Assembly (NCBI GenBank): GCA_007128135.1
Contig: SKYA01000029.1
Location: 1 to 38,606, forward strand
Direction: 5' to 3'
DNA from: Paracoccaceae bacterium
GTDB taxonomy: Bacteria; Pseudomonadota; Alphaproteobacteria; Rhodobacterales; Rhodobacteraceae
DNA: 38,606 nt
In this document: piece after piece, positions 6,713-14,412 of the stretch
Numbering within the stretch: position 1 is the first letter of the stretch
Layout: each line of letters starts with the position of its first letter
Translations under genes and position numbers: made by a program
The notes under the pieces: generated by a model
Databases searched by the model: none
Seen by the model: only the letters and a program-made list of their open reading frames with translations
Told to the model about the DNA's origin: nothing

Positions 6713-8524
6713 TTATGTCAGGGCGCGCTCGGCCCGTGACTGGGCGCGCCTCAGGGCGTCGCGGGGGCTTTGAACCCCGCGCAGCATGTCGTGGATTTCC
6801 TGACCGCAGATCTCGAAGATGTCGGTGATCCGGGGAATCGGAGGGCGGGGCCAGTATTGCAATTCGTCGCGCAGCGACATTGCGTCCACGGCCTCGAAAA
6901 TGGGCGACAGACGGCGCACCTCGGGGTCGGCGCCAACCGAGTAGCGCGGTGCTGTGCGACTGCCGTTCAGGATATAGAGTTTCTGCGCCTCGGGCGAGGT
7001 GAAGGCGATCAGCGCCTCGGCGGCCGCGTCGCGCCGTTCTGCCGCGAGATTGGCCGGGATGCCCAGCACATAGCCGCCCACAGGGGCAAGCGGGCGCCCA
7101 CGGGGCCCTGCCGGATGCGGCAGGTAGCCTGTGTTGCCATTGGCAGGCGAGTCCGGGTCGCGCTCGAAATACGGGGCCAGAAGTGTGTAGCCATAGGCCA
7201 TCGCGATCTTCCCCGATGCGTAGGGGCGCACGCGCTCGTACCAGGACATCGACAGGATATCGGGCGGTGAATAGTCCAGCAGGGTCAGAAGGTAGTCGCA
7301 GGCCTCCAGCGCCAGTGGTGTGTCGATCGTCGGCACGATGTCGCGGCGGCGGGCAGTATCGGCGGCGAATCCGCCCGCGATCGGCTCGAGGTTGACGATC
7401 GGCTGGCCAAAATCGGCACAGGTCATCAGGAACTGATGCCCGAGCGCCGTGCCGCGCGCGGCGTTCCAGGCAATGCCATAGCGCCCGCGCTGCGGGTCAT
7501 GGAAATGGCGCGCGGCTGCGATCAGCTTTTCTGTCGTGTCCGGGGGTTGAAGCCCCGCTTCGGCAAACAGATCCTTGCGATAGAACAGCAGTTCAGGCGT
7601 GGTCTGGCTGGGCACCCCATAAGGTCGTCCGCCCCAATGGGCGGCCATCCAGCCTGCGGTATGGAAATCCGGCGGGTCCAGCCGGTCGATGTCAAGACAC
7701 TGGTCAAGCGCCATCAAAACGCCCTTTTCGGCAAATTCCCCGATCCAGGGCAGATCCACGGCGATGATGTCATACTTGCTGAAACGCCGTTCGGCATTGC
7801 GCAACGCCTCGGTGCGCAGCCGGTCGATCGAGAAGGCGCGCTGGCTGATATTGGCCCCGATGATCTGCTCGAACTGGCGCTTGAGGTTCTCCATGACCAT
7901 GAAGGTCGGATCACCATGCACCAGCACACGCACCCCGCCGGCAATCTGAAGCGGTTCGGGCAGCACTTGCGGGGGGGCAATCGACTGGCTGGCAGGCAGA
8001 TAGGACGCGCCGAAATAGTATTCGCGTTCGTTTATCACGGCGCTGGTCGTCGCTTCCGCCCCCAGACGCATGATCCGGTCGGCAAACTGGCGCCAGTTTG
8101 CCATCAGCCGGTCCGTCGGATGCAGCGAGAAGGACCGGCCCGAGCGGGTTCTGACCCGCTGTTCGACCATGCCGCTTTCCAGCATTTTCTGCAATTTGCG
8201 CCGTGCCGTGGCATAGGGCACTTCGGAGGCTGAGATCAGCATCGTCGCCGTGACGACCTTTCCGCCCAGATGCGCGCGCAGCAGAGCCATGACCATGTTG
8301 AGATACGGATTTGGATCTGCAATCTCGAGCGCGGTGTCCAGTTCTGCAGTCACGGACTCAAGAAAGGCCAGCGCGGCGGGCAGTGCCGAGCCTTCGGACG
8401 CGCTGGCGACCGGGCTGCTGTACGGGACCCGGGAGAAACCTTCGTTTTGAACATTTCCCATCCGCACTTCTATTGTCTTTCCCTGGTTGCCGAGCATTGT
8501 TCCGGGCCTGCGTGTTGTAGCCAT
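6713..8524 (-). CDS. Winged helix-turn-helix regulator fused to an ABC-type solute-binding domain
   Basis: 603 aa with an unusual architecture. Residues 1-70 are polar with no signal peptide or membrane segment. Residues about 75-145 look like a winged helix: helix around NMVMALLRAHL, recognition helix PYATARRKLQKMLESG (103-118), then a basic wing. Residues about 197-560 resemble a complete family-1 extracellular solute-binding protein (MalE type): YDIIAVDLPWIGEFA at 251-265, YGVPSQTTPELLFYRKDLF in mid-protein, and a GYVLGIPANL-type strand. The expected role is a cytoplasmic transcription factor whose sensor is a periplasmic-binding-protein fold, comparable in principle to LacI or LysR regulators but built from a different binding protein. 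The start at 8524 has a GAGGGGG about 8 nt upstream. It heads the minus operon and is divergent from the ABC importer, which it probably regulates (inference). I know of no characterised member. Confidence 0.82.
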   Translation of the reverse strand: MATTRRPGTMLGNQGKTIEVRMGNVQNEGFSRVPYSSPVASASEGSALPAALAFLESVTAELDTALEIADPNPYLNMVMALLRAHLGGKVVTATMLISASEVPYATARRKLQKMLESGMVEQRVRTRSGRSFSLHPTDRLMANWRQFADRIMRLGAEATTSAVINEREYYFGASYLPASQSIAPPQVLPEPLQIAGGVRVLVHGDPTFMVMENLKRQFEQIIGANISQRAFSIDRLRTEALRNAERRFSKYDIIAVDLPWIGEFAEKGVLMALDQCLDIDRLDPPDFHTAGWMAAHWGGRPYGVPSQTTPELLFYRKDLFAEAGLQPPDTTEKLIAAARHFHDPQRGRYGIAWNAARGTALGHQFLMTCADFGQPIVNLEPIAGGFAADTARRRDIVPTIDTPLALEACDYLLTLLDYSPPDILSMSWYERVRPYASGKIAMAYGYTLLAPYFERDPDSPANGNTGYLPHPAGPRGRPLAPVGGYVLGIPANLAAERRDAAAEALIAFTSPEAQKLYILNGSRTAPRYSVGADPEVRRLSPIFEAVDAMSLRDELQYWPRPPIPRITDIFEICGQEIHDMLRGVQSPRDALRRAQSRAERALT

Positions 8525-8736
8525 TGGCCTGTCCCCCTCACGATGTTCAAAACAGAAAGGTGATCATATCGTAAGTATATCCAAAATGAACATCATGATG
8601 TCCAAATCGGCCAAATCTCTGGTATTGTCCCGGGGAATAGGCGGCAAGGATGCAGATGTTGTCATGCATGCCGGACGAGCTATGGGTTCGGCTCGAAAGG
8701 CAGGGCAGCACGGAACACACCTATGGGAGGAAGACC
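8525..8736. promoter_or_regulatory. Divergent promoter region with palindromic operator candidate
   Basis: These 212 nt separate the regulator gene (minus) from the ABC importer (plus) and must hold both promoters. At 8587-8604 lies TGAACATCATGATGTCCA: a perfect 12-bp palindrome ACATCATGATGT flanked by TG/CA pairs with one mismatched pair. It lies in the most AT-rich part of the region (about 8560-8625). It is the best candidate binding site for the adjacent regulator, but nothing in the sequence proves the pairing. I could not assign -35/-10 boxes with confidence. Confidence 0.5.
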
Positions 8737-9678
8737 ATGACCAGAACCAAGAAGATTCTGCTTGCCAGCTGTGGCACCATCGCCCTGGCGGGCGCGGCTT
8801 CGGCCGACACGGTCCGTATCGGCATCACGCAGAACAATGTCGGGATCGACAGTTACCAGACAACCTACGAGCAGGCCTTCATCGCGGCGGCCGAGGCGAA
8901 CCCGAATGTAGAGGTCATCGTGCTGGACGCAGGCGGTGACGTTGCCCGCCAGATCAGCCAGATGCAGGACCTGATCCAGCAGCGGGTCGATGCGATCATC
9001 ATCTGGCCGACCGATGGCCAGGCGCTGGTGCCCGCCGTGCGCAATGCCCACCGCGAGGGAATTCCGGTCGTCGTGACCAATTCGAACATCGCCGAGGCGG
9101 GCATGGACTTCATCGCTGCCTTCTCTGGGCCGAACAACATCCAGCAGGGCATCTACTCGGCCGAGATGATGTGCGAGGCTCTGGGCGGCGAAGGGCAGAT
9201 CGTCCAGATCACCGGCATGCCGGGCTATACGACAGCGATTGAACGCCAGAAGGGGTTTGACGACCGTCTGGCCGAGCTCTGCCCCGGTGTGACGCAGATG
9301 GACATCCAGCCCGGCGACTGGAACCGCGAGCGCGCGCAGCGCACGATGGAGACGTTCCTGACGAGGTTCGACCAGATCGATGGCGTCTATTCGGGCGATG
9401 ACAACATGGGCGTCGGCGCGCTGAACGCGGCCCTGGCCGCTGGCCGAGCCGAGGGCATGGTTTTCATTGGCGCGACCAATTTCGCGGTGGGCTATGATGC
9501 CATGGCGCGCGGCGAATACTGGGGGTCGGTCTATCAGTCTCCGGTGGACGATGCCCGCGCCGCGTTGCAGACGGCACTTGATGTGCTGGCGGGAGAGGAT
9601 GTGCCGAAGCTGAACTACTTCGACACTCCCAAGATCACGCAGGACAACATGCACGAGTTCGACCGCCCGGTCTTCTGA
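8737..9678 (+). CDS. Sugar ABC transporter periplasmic substrate-binding protein (RbsB-like)
   Basis: 313 aa. The N-terminus MTRTKKILLASCGTIALAG followed by AASA is a Sec signal peptide with likely cleavage after Ala23. The mature part is a type I periplasmic-binding-protein fold: strand TVRIGITQNN, LIQQRVDAIIIWP (about 87-99), a GIPVVVTNSN hinge strand and DGVYSGDDNMGVGAL in the second lobe. It binds a sugar, polyol or related small molecule in the periplasm and delivers it to the permeases downstream. The frame is open 29 codons further upstream, but GGGAGGAAG stands directly before ATG 8737 and the signal peptide begins there. First gene of a four-gene importer operon; ligand unknown. Confidence 0.93.
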   Translation: MTRTKKILLASCGTIALAGAASADTVRIGITQNNVGIDSYQTTYEQAFIAAAEANPNVEVIVLDAGGDVARQISQMQDLIQQRVDAIIIWPTDGQALVPAVRNAHREGIPVVVTNSNIAEAGMDFIAAFSGPNNIQQGIYSAEMMCEALGGEGQIVQITGMPGYTTAIERQKGFDDRLAELCPGVTQMDIQPGDWNRERAQRTMETFLTRFDQIDGVYSGDDNMGVGALNAALAAGRAEGMVFIGATNFAVGYDAMARGEYWGSVYQSPVDDARAALQTALDVLAGEDVPKLNYFDTPKITQDNMHEFDRPVF

Positions 9679-9695
9679 TCGGACGAGATGAAGGG

Positions 9696-9720
9696 TCGGG
9701 GCGGGTTTGACCCGCCCCGA
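9696..9720 (+). terminator. Intercistronic hairpin after the RbsB-like gene
   Basis: Perfect 10-bp arms TCGGGGCGGG (9696-9705) and CCCGCCCCGA (9711-9720) enclose the 5-nt loop TTTGA, 17 nt after the binding-protein stop. There is no U-run, and the permease gene begins 75 nt later. It most likely protects the upstream mRNA from 3' decay or terminates partially, giving more binding protein than permease, as is known for many binding-protein operons (function inferred). Confidence 0.7.
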
Positions 9721-9794
9721 TTCCGATGGCACGCTTGCCGTGTCGTCATGCACGCCGAGGGGAGCGTGCGAAGCGACTTTCCGGGAGGAGCCAG

Positions 9795-10769
9795 ATGCTG
9801 ATGACCCGTCTCAAGGCCGGGGGCCCCGCGATTGCAAAGCAGGGCATCCTTGTTGCCTTCATCGTGTTCATGATTGCGTTTTCACTGATGTCGGACAGGT
9901 TCCTGTCGGCCGACAACATCATGTCGGTGTTCCGGCAATCCGCCATCATCGGGGTGATGGCCATCGGGGTCACGATTGTCGTGATCGGTGGCAATCTGGA
10001 CCTGTCGGTGGGCTCGATGCTGTCATTCGCTACCGTGCTGGTGGTCGATCTGCACGACAAGATCGGTCCCGAGCTTGCCATTCCGGTAATGGTGCTGGCC
10101 ACGCTGTGCCTGGGGGCGATCAACGGTTTTCTGATCGGGATATTGCGGCTCAATTCGCTGATCGTGACGCTGGGGATGCTGTCGGCCATTCAGGGGCTGG
10201 TCCTGATCTATAGCGGCGGGCAGAATGTCGATATCGTGGATCAGCGCGGCACCTGGTTTGCCATATTCGGGCGGGGCGCAGTGTTCGGCATCGCGACACC
10301 CATCATCATTTTCGGTGCGCTGGCGCTCATATTCCATGTCATCATGACGACCATGCCTTTCGGGCGGCGCGTTCATGCCGTGGGGGGGAATCCGACAGCG
10401 TCTGTCTTCTCGGGCATCCCGCGCTCGCGCGTGGTGTTCATGACCTATCTGATCTCGGCGCTCTGCGTTGCCATCGCGGCGATCATCCTGGGCAGCCGCG
10501 TGATGGGCTCGCAGAACAATGTCGGACAAGGTTATGAGCTGCAGGTTCTGGCCGCAGTCATCCTTGGCGGTACCTCGCTTCTGGGCGGGTCTGGCAGCAT
10601 CCTGCGAACGGTGCTGGGCGTGCTGATGCTGGCCTTCATCCAGAACGGCCTGATCCTGATGGGACAGCCCTACTACACCCAATGGCTGGTAACCTGGGCG
10701 GTCATCATCGTCGCGGTCTGGCTGGACGTAGCCGCCAAGCGCGGCCGCCTGTTCTCTCCCATAGCATGA
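9795..10769 (+). CDS. Sugar ABC transporter permease (RbsC family), first of two
   Basis: 324 aa, highly hydrophobic, with about 8-10 predicted membrane segments. The BPD_transp_2 hallmarks are present: VIGGNLDLSVGSML (about 85-98), LGAINGFLIG, LNSLIVTLGM and VGQGYELQVLAAVILGGTSL near the C-terminus. It forms the inner-membrane channel with the second permease. The frame extends 23 codons upstream, but GGGAGGAG lies just before ATG 9795; a second ATG at 9801 is an alternative start. The stop is overlapped by or adjacent to the next gene, so the two permeases are translationally coupled. Two different permeases with one double ATPase is an arrangement also seen in Lsr- and rhamnose-type importers. 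Confidence 0.93.
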   Translation: MLMTRLKAGGPAIAKQGILVAFIVFMIAFSLMSDRFLSADNIMSVFRQSAIIGVMAIGVTIVVIGGNLDLSVGSMLSFATVLVVDLHDKIGPELAIPVMVLATLCLGAINGFLIGILRLNSLIVTLGMLSAIQGLVLIYSGGQNVDIVDQRGTWFAIFGRGAVFGIATPIIIFGALALIFHVIMTTMPFGRRVHAVGGNPTASVFSGIPRSRVVFMTYLISALCVAIAAIILGSRVMGSQNNVGQGYELQVLAAVILGGTSLLGGSGSILRTVLGVLMLAFIQNGLILMGQPYYTQWLVTWAVIIVAVWLDVAAKRGRLFSPIA

Positions 10770-10777
10770 GGTCCGCC

Positions 10778-11767
10778 ATGAGACACCTCTTTCAGAACCC
10801 TGTCCTGCGCTGGCTGATGCGCAACCCGATCTGGGGCTTCGTGCTGATCGTCTTCATCTTCTTCAGCCTGTCATCCGATCATTTCTTCGATGCCCGCAAC
10901 TTCCAGAACATCCTGGTCCAGACATCCACCATCGGGCTGATCGCGCTGGGCATGACGCTGGTCATGATCAACGGCAATATCGACCTGTCGGTGGGCGCGA
11001 CACTGGCGCTGGCCGCCGCCTTTGCCGTCGATGTGCAATCCTGGGCCATGTTCGCCACCTGGGGCAACTGGCAGATCCTGCCGGCAGTGTGCCTGGCGCT
11101 ACTGGTCGGGATCGCGATGGGGGCGATCAACGGCTTCATCGTCTGGAAAACCGGTGTCGATGCGTTCATCGTCACGCTGGGCGCCATGCTGGGCATTCGC
11201 GGACTGGTCTTTGTCTATACGGGCGAGCAGTCCTTCTACGCAATGAATTTCGCCTATTCGGATTTCAGCGCGTTCTCGGTCGGCCCGCTGCCGGTGCTTG
11301 CGCTGATCTTTCTGCTCTGCGTGCTGGCTGTTCATTGGCTGCTCTCGCGCACTGTGCACGGGCGCAACACCTATGCCGTGGGTGGCAACCGCGAGGCGGC
11401 AGTGAATGCAGGCATCCGGGTTGGCCCGCACATGATGATCAATTTCATGATTATCGGCTTTCTGGCGGCGCTTTCGGGCGTGCTTCTGTCCACGCAGATG
11501 GGGGCCGCGACGCCCAATCTGGGCCGCGATTACGAACTGTGGGTGATCACGGCCGTCGTCCTGGGCGGCACCAAGCTGACGGGGGGCAAGGGCGACATCA
11601 TCGGCACGCTGGGCGGCGTTCTGGCCATCGGGATTCTGCGCAACGGCATGAACCTGATGCAGGTGCCTGCCTTCTATGTCTATGTGATCCTTGGCAGCAT
11701 CCTGATCGCCGTCCTGTTCCTCGACAAGCGTTTCAACACCTCGACCGATGGAGGGCTGCGCCTATGA
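10778..11767 (+). CDS. Sugar ABC transporter permease (RbsC family), second of two
   Basis: 329 aa integral membrane protein homologous to the preceding gene: MINGNIDLSVGATLAL, GAINGFIVWKTGVDAFIVT and LGRDYELWVITAVVLGGTKL match its counterparts. Two starts are possible. ATG 10778 has GAGG about 7 nt upstream; ATG 10766 forms an ATGA overlap with the previous stop but has no clear ribosome site. I chose 10778 and cannot exclude 10766 (four residues longer). It pairs with the first permease as a likely heterodimer (inference). The next gene overlaps it by ATGA. Confidence 0.9.
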   Translation: MRHLFQNPVLRWLMRNPIWGFVLIVFIFFSLSSDHFFDARNFQNILVQTSTIGLIALGMTLVMINGNIDLSVGATLALAAAFAVDVQSWAMFATWGNWQILPAVCLALLVGIAMGAINGFIVWKTGVDAFIVTLGAMLGIRGLVFVYTGEQSFYAMNFAYSDFSAFSVGPLPVLALIFLLCVLAVHWLLSRTVHGRNTYAVGGNREAAVNAGIRVGPHMMINFMIIGFLAALSGVLLSTQMGAATPNLGRDYELWVITAVVLGGTKLTGGKGDIIGTLGGVLAIGILRNGMNLMQVPAFYVYVILGSILIAVLFLDKRFNTSTDGGLRL

Positions 11768-13278
11768 GTGACGCGCAACAACCGGCCCTGCGCCTGCAGG
11801 GCATCGTCAAGACCTTCCCCGGGGTGCGCGCCCTTGATGGCGTGGATTTCGAGGTCATGCCCGGTGAAGTCCATGCGCTGCTTGGCGAAAACGGGGCGGG
11901 CAAATCCACGCTGATGAAAGTGCTTGCGGGGATGTATCAGCCCGATGACGGCAAGATCATCATCGCAGGCCGGCCGGTGCGTATGACCACACCCATCGAG
12001 GCCAAGGCCGAAGGGGTGGTCCTGATCCACCAGGAACTCAGCCTTGTGCCGGAAATGTCGGCGGCCGAGAATATCTATCTTGGCGAATTGCCGCGCAGAT
12101 CCTTCGGGCGGGTGGACTGGAAGACACTCGAGGAACGCTCGAACACGATTCTGAAACGTCTGAAATGCAGTTTCCGGTCGGAAGTGACTGTTGCGAACCT
12201 GTCCATTGCCAACCAGCAGATGGTCGAGATCGCCCGGGCGCTGACGGTCGATGCACGCGTGGTCGTGTTCGACGAACCCACCGCTTCGCTGACAGATGCC
12301 GAAAAGGTGGTGCTGTTCGACATCATCAATGACCTGAAGGCGCAGGGCGTAGGCATTGTCTATATCTCGCACCGCATGGACGAGATCTTTACACTGTCGG
12401 ACCGTATCACCGTGTTGCGCGATGGGGCCTATCGCGGAACCCTGACCACGGCGCACACGAATGAGGACGAGGTCACGCGCCTGATGATCGGGCGCAGTCT
12501 GGACCTGTCGCGCGACGAGGCCGCCCCGACATTCGGCAAGACCATGCTGGAGGTGCGCAACATGGGCTGTCCCGGCCTGTACAAGGATATCAGCTTTTCG
12601 GTGCGCGAGGGCGAAGTGGTGGGCTTCTACGGGCTTGTCGGCGCGGGCCGGACCGAGATCGCCGAGACCCTGTTCGGTCTGCGCAAGCCCGCCTCGGGGG
12701 AGATCCGGGTCGATGGCGAGCCGGTCGAGATCGCCTCGCCACGCGACGCGATCGCGCTTGGCATCTCGCTGGTACCCGAAAACCGCAAGGAACAGGGTCT
12801 CGTGTTGCAGATGAACTGCCGCGACAACATGACCCTGCCTCAGGTGCAGGACCTGACGGCGGGACCGTTCGTGTCACAGGGCGCGGAGCTTGCCATCTTC
12901 GATCAGTATCGCGACAGGCTCGCCATCAAGACGCCGAGCTGGAAGCAACCTGTCGGCGTCCTTTCGGGCGGCAATCAGCAGAAGATCGTCATCGGCAAAT
13001 GGCTGTCGATGCAGCCGCGCGTGCTGATCGTGGACGAGCCGACGCGCGGCATCGATGTGGGCTCGAAATCAGAGATTCACCAGTTGCTGCGCGAACTGGC
13101 GGGGCAGGGGTATGCGGTGATCGTGATCAGTTCGGAAATGCCCGAGGTGCTGCGCGTCTCTGACCGGATCGTGGCCATGTATCACGGGCGGATCATGCGC
13201 GAATTCGGGATTCACGAGGTCACGGAGGATTCTCTGGTGCAGGCGATCTCGGGCATAAGGGTCGATGAGCCGGCCTGA
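11764..13278 (+). CDS. Sugar ABC transporter ATP-binding protein, duplicated (RbsA/MglA-like)
   Basis: 504 aa with two ABC domains, the usual length for this family. First half: Walker A GENGAGKST, Q-loop LIHQELSLVP, a weak signature LSIANQQM and Walker B VVFDEPTASL. Second half: degenerate Walker A GLVGAGRTE, signature LSGGNQQK, Walker B VLIVDEPTRGID. The reading frame is open far upstream, but ATG 11764 overlaps the permease stop as ATGA and the protein begins there as family members do. It powers uptake from the cytoplasmic face of the membrane. The degenerate second ATP site is normal in RbsA-type proteins. Last gene of the importer operon; a MetE-like gene converges from the other side after 57 nt. 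Confidence 0.95.
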   Translation: MSDAQQPALRLQGIVKTFPGVRALDGVDFEVMPGEVHALLGENGAGKSTLMKVLAGMYQPDDGKIIIAGRPVRMTTPIEAKAEGVVLIHQELSLVPEMSAAENIYLGELPRRSFGRVDWKTLEERSNTILKRLKCSFRSEVTVANLSIANQQMVEIARALTVDARVVVFDEPTASLTDAEKVVLFDIINDLKAQGVGIVYISHRMDEIFTLSDRITVLRDGAYRGTLTTAHTNEDEVTRLMIGRSLDLSRDEAAPTFGKTMLEVRNMGCPGLYKDISFSVREGEVVGFYGLVGAGRTEIAETLFGLRKPASGEIRVDGEPVEIASPRDAIALGISLVPENRKEQGLVLQMNCRDNMTLPQVQDLTAGPFVSQGAELAIFDQYRDRLAIKTPSWKQPVGVLSGGNQQKIVIGKWLSMQPRVLIVDEPTRGIDVGSKSEIHQLLRELAGQGYAVIVISSEMPEVLRVSDRIVAMYHGRIMREFGIHEVTEDSLVQAISGIRVDEPA

Positions 13279-13335
13279 CGTCTTCATGACCAGAGCCTCG
13301 CGATTGTTCACGGACAGGGGAGTCTTTCAGCGCGA

Positions 13336-14358
13336 TCACGCCAGTTCTGTCCGAACGATGGCGGCGCCGTCGGCCATGGCCTTCATCTTGCCGAAGGCAA
13401 CGTCATGGGGCAGGTATTTCAGCCCGCAGTCCGGAGCCACCACCACCTTGTCGGCATCGACATGCGGCAGCGCCCGTCGGATGCGGTGGGCGATGATCTC
13501 TGGCGTTTCCACTGTCATGTCGGACAGATCCAGCACGCCGAGGATGATCGTCTTGCCGCGCAGGCTTTCCAGAACCCCGGTGTCAAGGTTGGACTGTGCG
13601 GTCTCGATGCTGATCTGGTCGCACAGACAGTCCGCCAACTGCGGAAGGAAGGAGTAACCCTCGGGGCGGTTCCTGGTCAAAGCCGCATAGCCGAAACAGA
13701 TATGCACCGCCGTTGTGCCCGCCGCGCCTTCGAGCGCGGCATTGAGCGCCGCGAGCCCGTATTCGGCGGCCAGCCCGGGCTTGGCCTGCATCCAGGGCTC
13801 ATCCAGTTGCACCACATCGGCACCGGCCGCGAACAGGTCCGCGATTTCCTCGCGCACCGCCGCAGCATAGGCCATCGCCGTTTCGGCCGTCGAGGGGTAA
13901 TGGTCGTTGACTACCTGCTGGCTCATGGTGAAGGGACCCGGCAGGGTGATCTTGACCTTGCGGCTGGTGTGCGCGCGCAGGAAACGCAGGTCCTCCAGTT
14001 CGACGGGTCGTGTGCGCCGGATCGGTCCCACGATGCGTGGCACAGGCACCGGCACGCCCGAGCGCGTCAGGATCTCGCCATAGCGGTCCAGATCCAGCCC
14101 ATCCAGCGCCGTGGCGAAGCGGTTGGAATAGCTTTCGCGCCGGATTTCGCCATCGGTGATGATGTCGAGCCCGGCACGCTCCTGGTCCAGGATGGCCAGC
14201 CGGGTGGCGTCGTCCTGGGCCTGTTTCAGAAGGGGTTCGGGGATGCGCCAGAGTTCGCGCGCACGGGTGCGGGGTGGGAACTGGCCCTTGAGCTTCTCGC
14301 GGTCGATAAGCCAGTCGGGCTGGGCATAAGAGCCCACGAGCGAGGTGGGAAACAACAT
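13336..14358 (-). CDS. Core MetE-like zinc methyltransferase (cobalamin-independent methionine synthase C-terminal domain only)
   Basis: 340 aa, under half of full MetE (about 750 aa): a single (beta/alpha)8 domain. All four zinc ligands seen in MetE have counterparts: His219 and Cys221 (VHICFG), Glu252 (ISIETAQS) and Cys311 (PDCGLK). A QLDEPWM stretch (184-190) matches the substrate-binding loop. Family members move methyl groups between thiols and folate or other methyl donors; relatives also handle coenzyme-M thioethers. Here it ends a catabolic operon with a dioxygenase, an IclR regulator and an amidohydrolase, so demethylation of a growth substrate or handling of a released methyl or thiol group is more likely than methionine synthesis (inference). 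GGGAGTG precedes the start. Confidence 0.85.
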   Translation of the reverse strand: MLFPTSLVGSYAQPDWLIDREKLKGQFPPRTRARELWRIPEPLLKQAQDDATRLAILDQERAGLDIITDGEIRRESYSNRFATALDGLDLDRYGEILTRSGVPVPVPRIVGPIRRTRPVELEDLRFLRAHTSRKVKITLPGPFTMSQQVVNDHYPSTAETAMAYAAAVREEIADLFAAGADVVQLDEPWMQAKPGLAAEYGLAALNAALEGAAGTTAVHICFGYAALTRNRPEGYSFLPQLADCLCDQISIETAQSNLDTGVLESLRGKTIILGVLDLSDMTVETPEIIAHRIRRALPHVDADKVVVAPDCGLKYLPHDVAFGKMKAMADGAAIVRTELA

Positions 14359-14386
14359 GGCGACACTCCCGGTGTTGTGAGCGGTG

Positions 14387-14404
14387 GCGGGCCGACAGGC
14401 CCGC
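14387..14404 (-). other. Intercistronic hairpin between amidohydrolase and MetE-like genes
   Basis: Perfect 7-bp arms GCGGGCC (14387-14393) and GGCCCGC (14398-14404) with a GACA loop on the plus strand (UGUC in the transcript), 8 nt beyond the amidohydrolase stop. It has the same stem length and loop as the hairpin after the M24 gene (4483-4500). No U-tract follows, so a role in mRNA processing or stability is more likely than termination. Confidence 0.55.
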
Positions 14405-14412
14405 GCGGATAT

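Noticed and set aside
8737-13278. Autoinducer-2 (Lsr) importer
   Set aside because: Two permeases and one double ATPase resemble Lsr, but no LsrK, LsrF or LsrG genes are nearby; a sugar or polyol importer is the safer call.
13336-14358. Truncated metE pseudogene
   Set aside because: The frame is intact with its own ribosome site and all four zinc ligands, so it is a genuine core-type family member.
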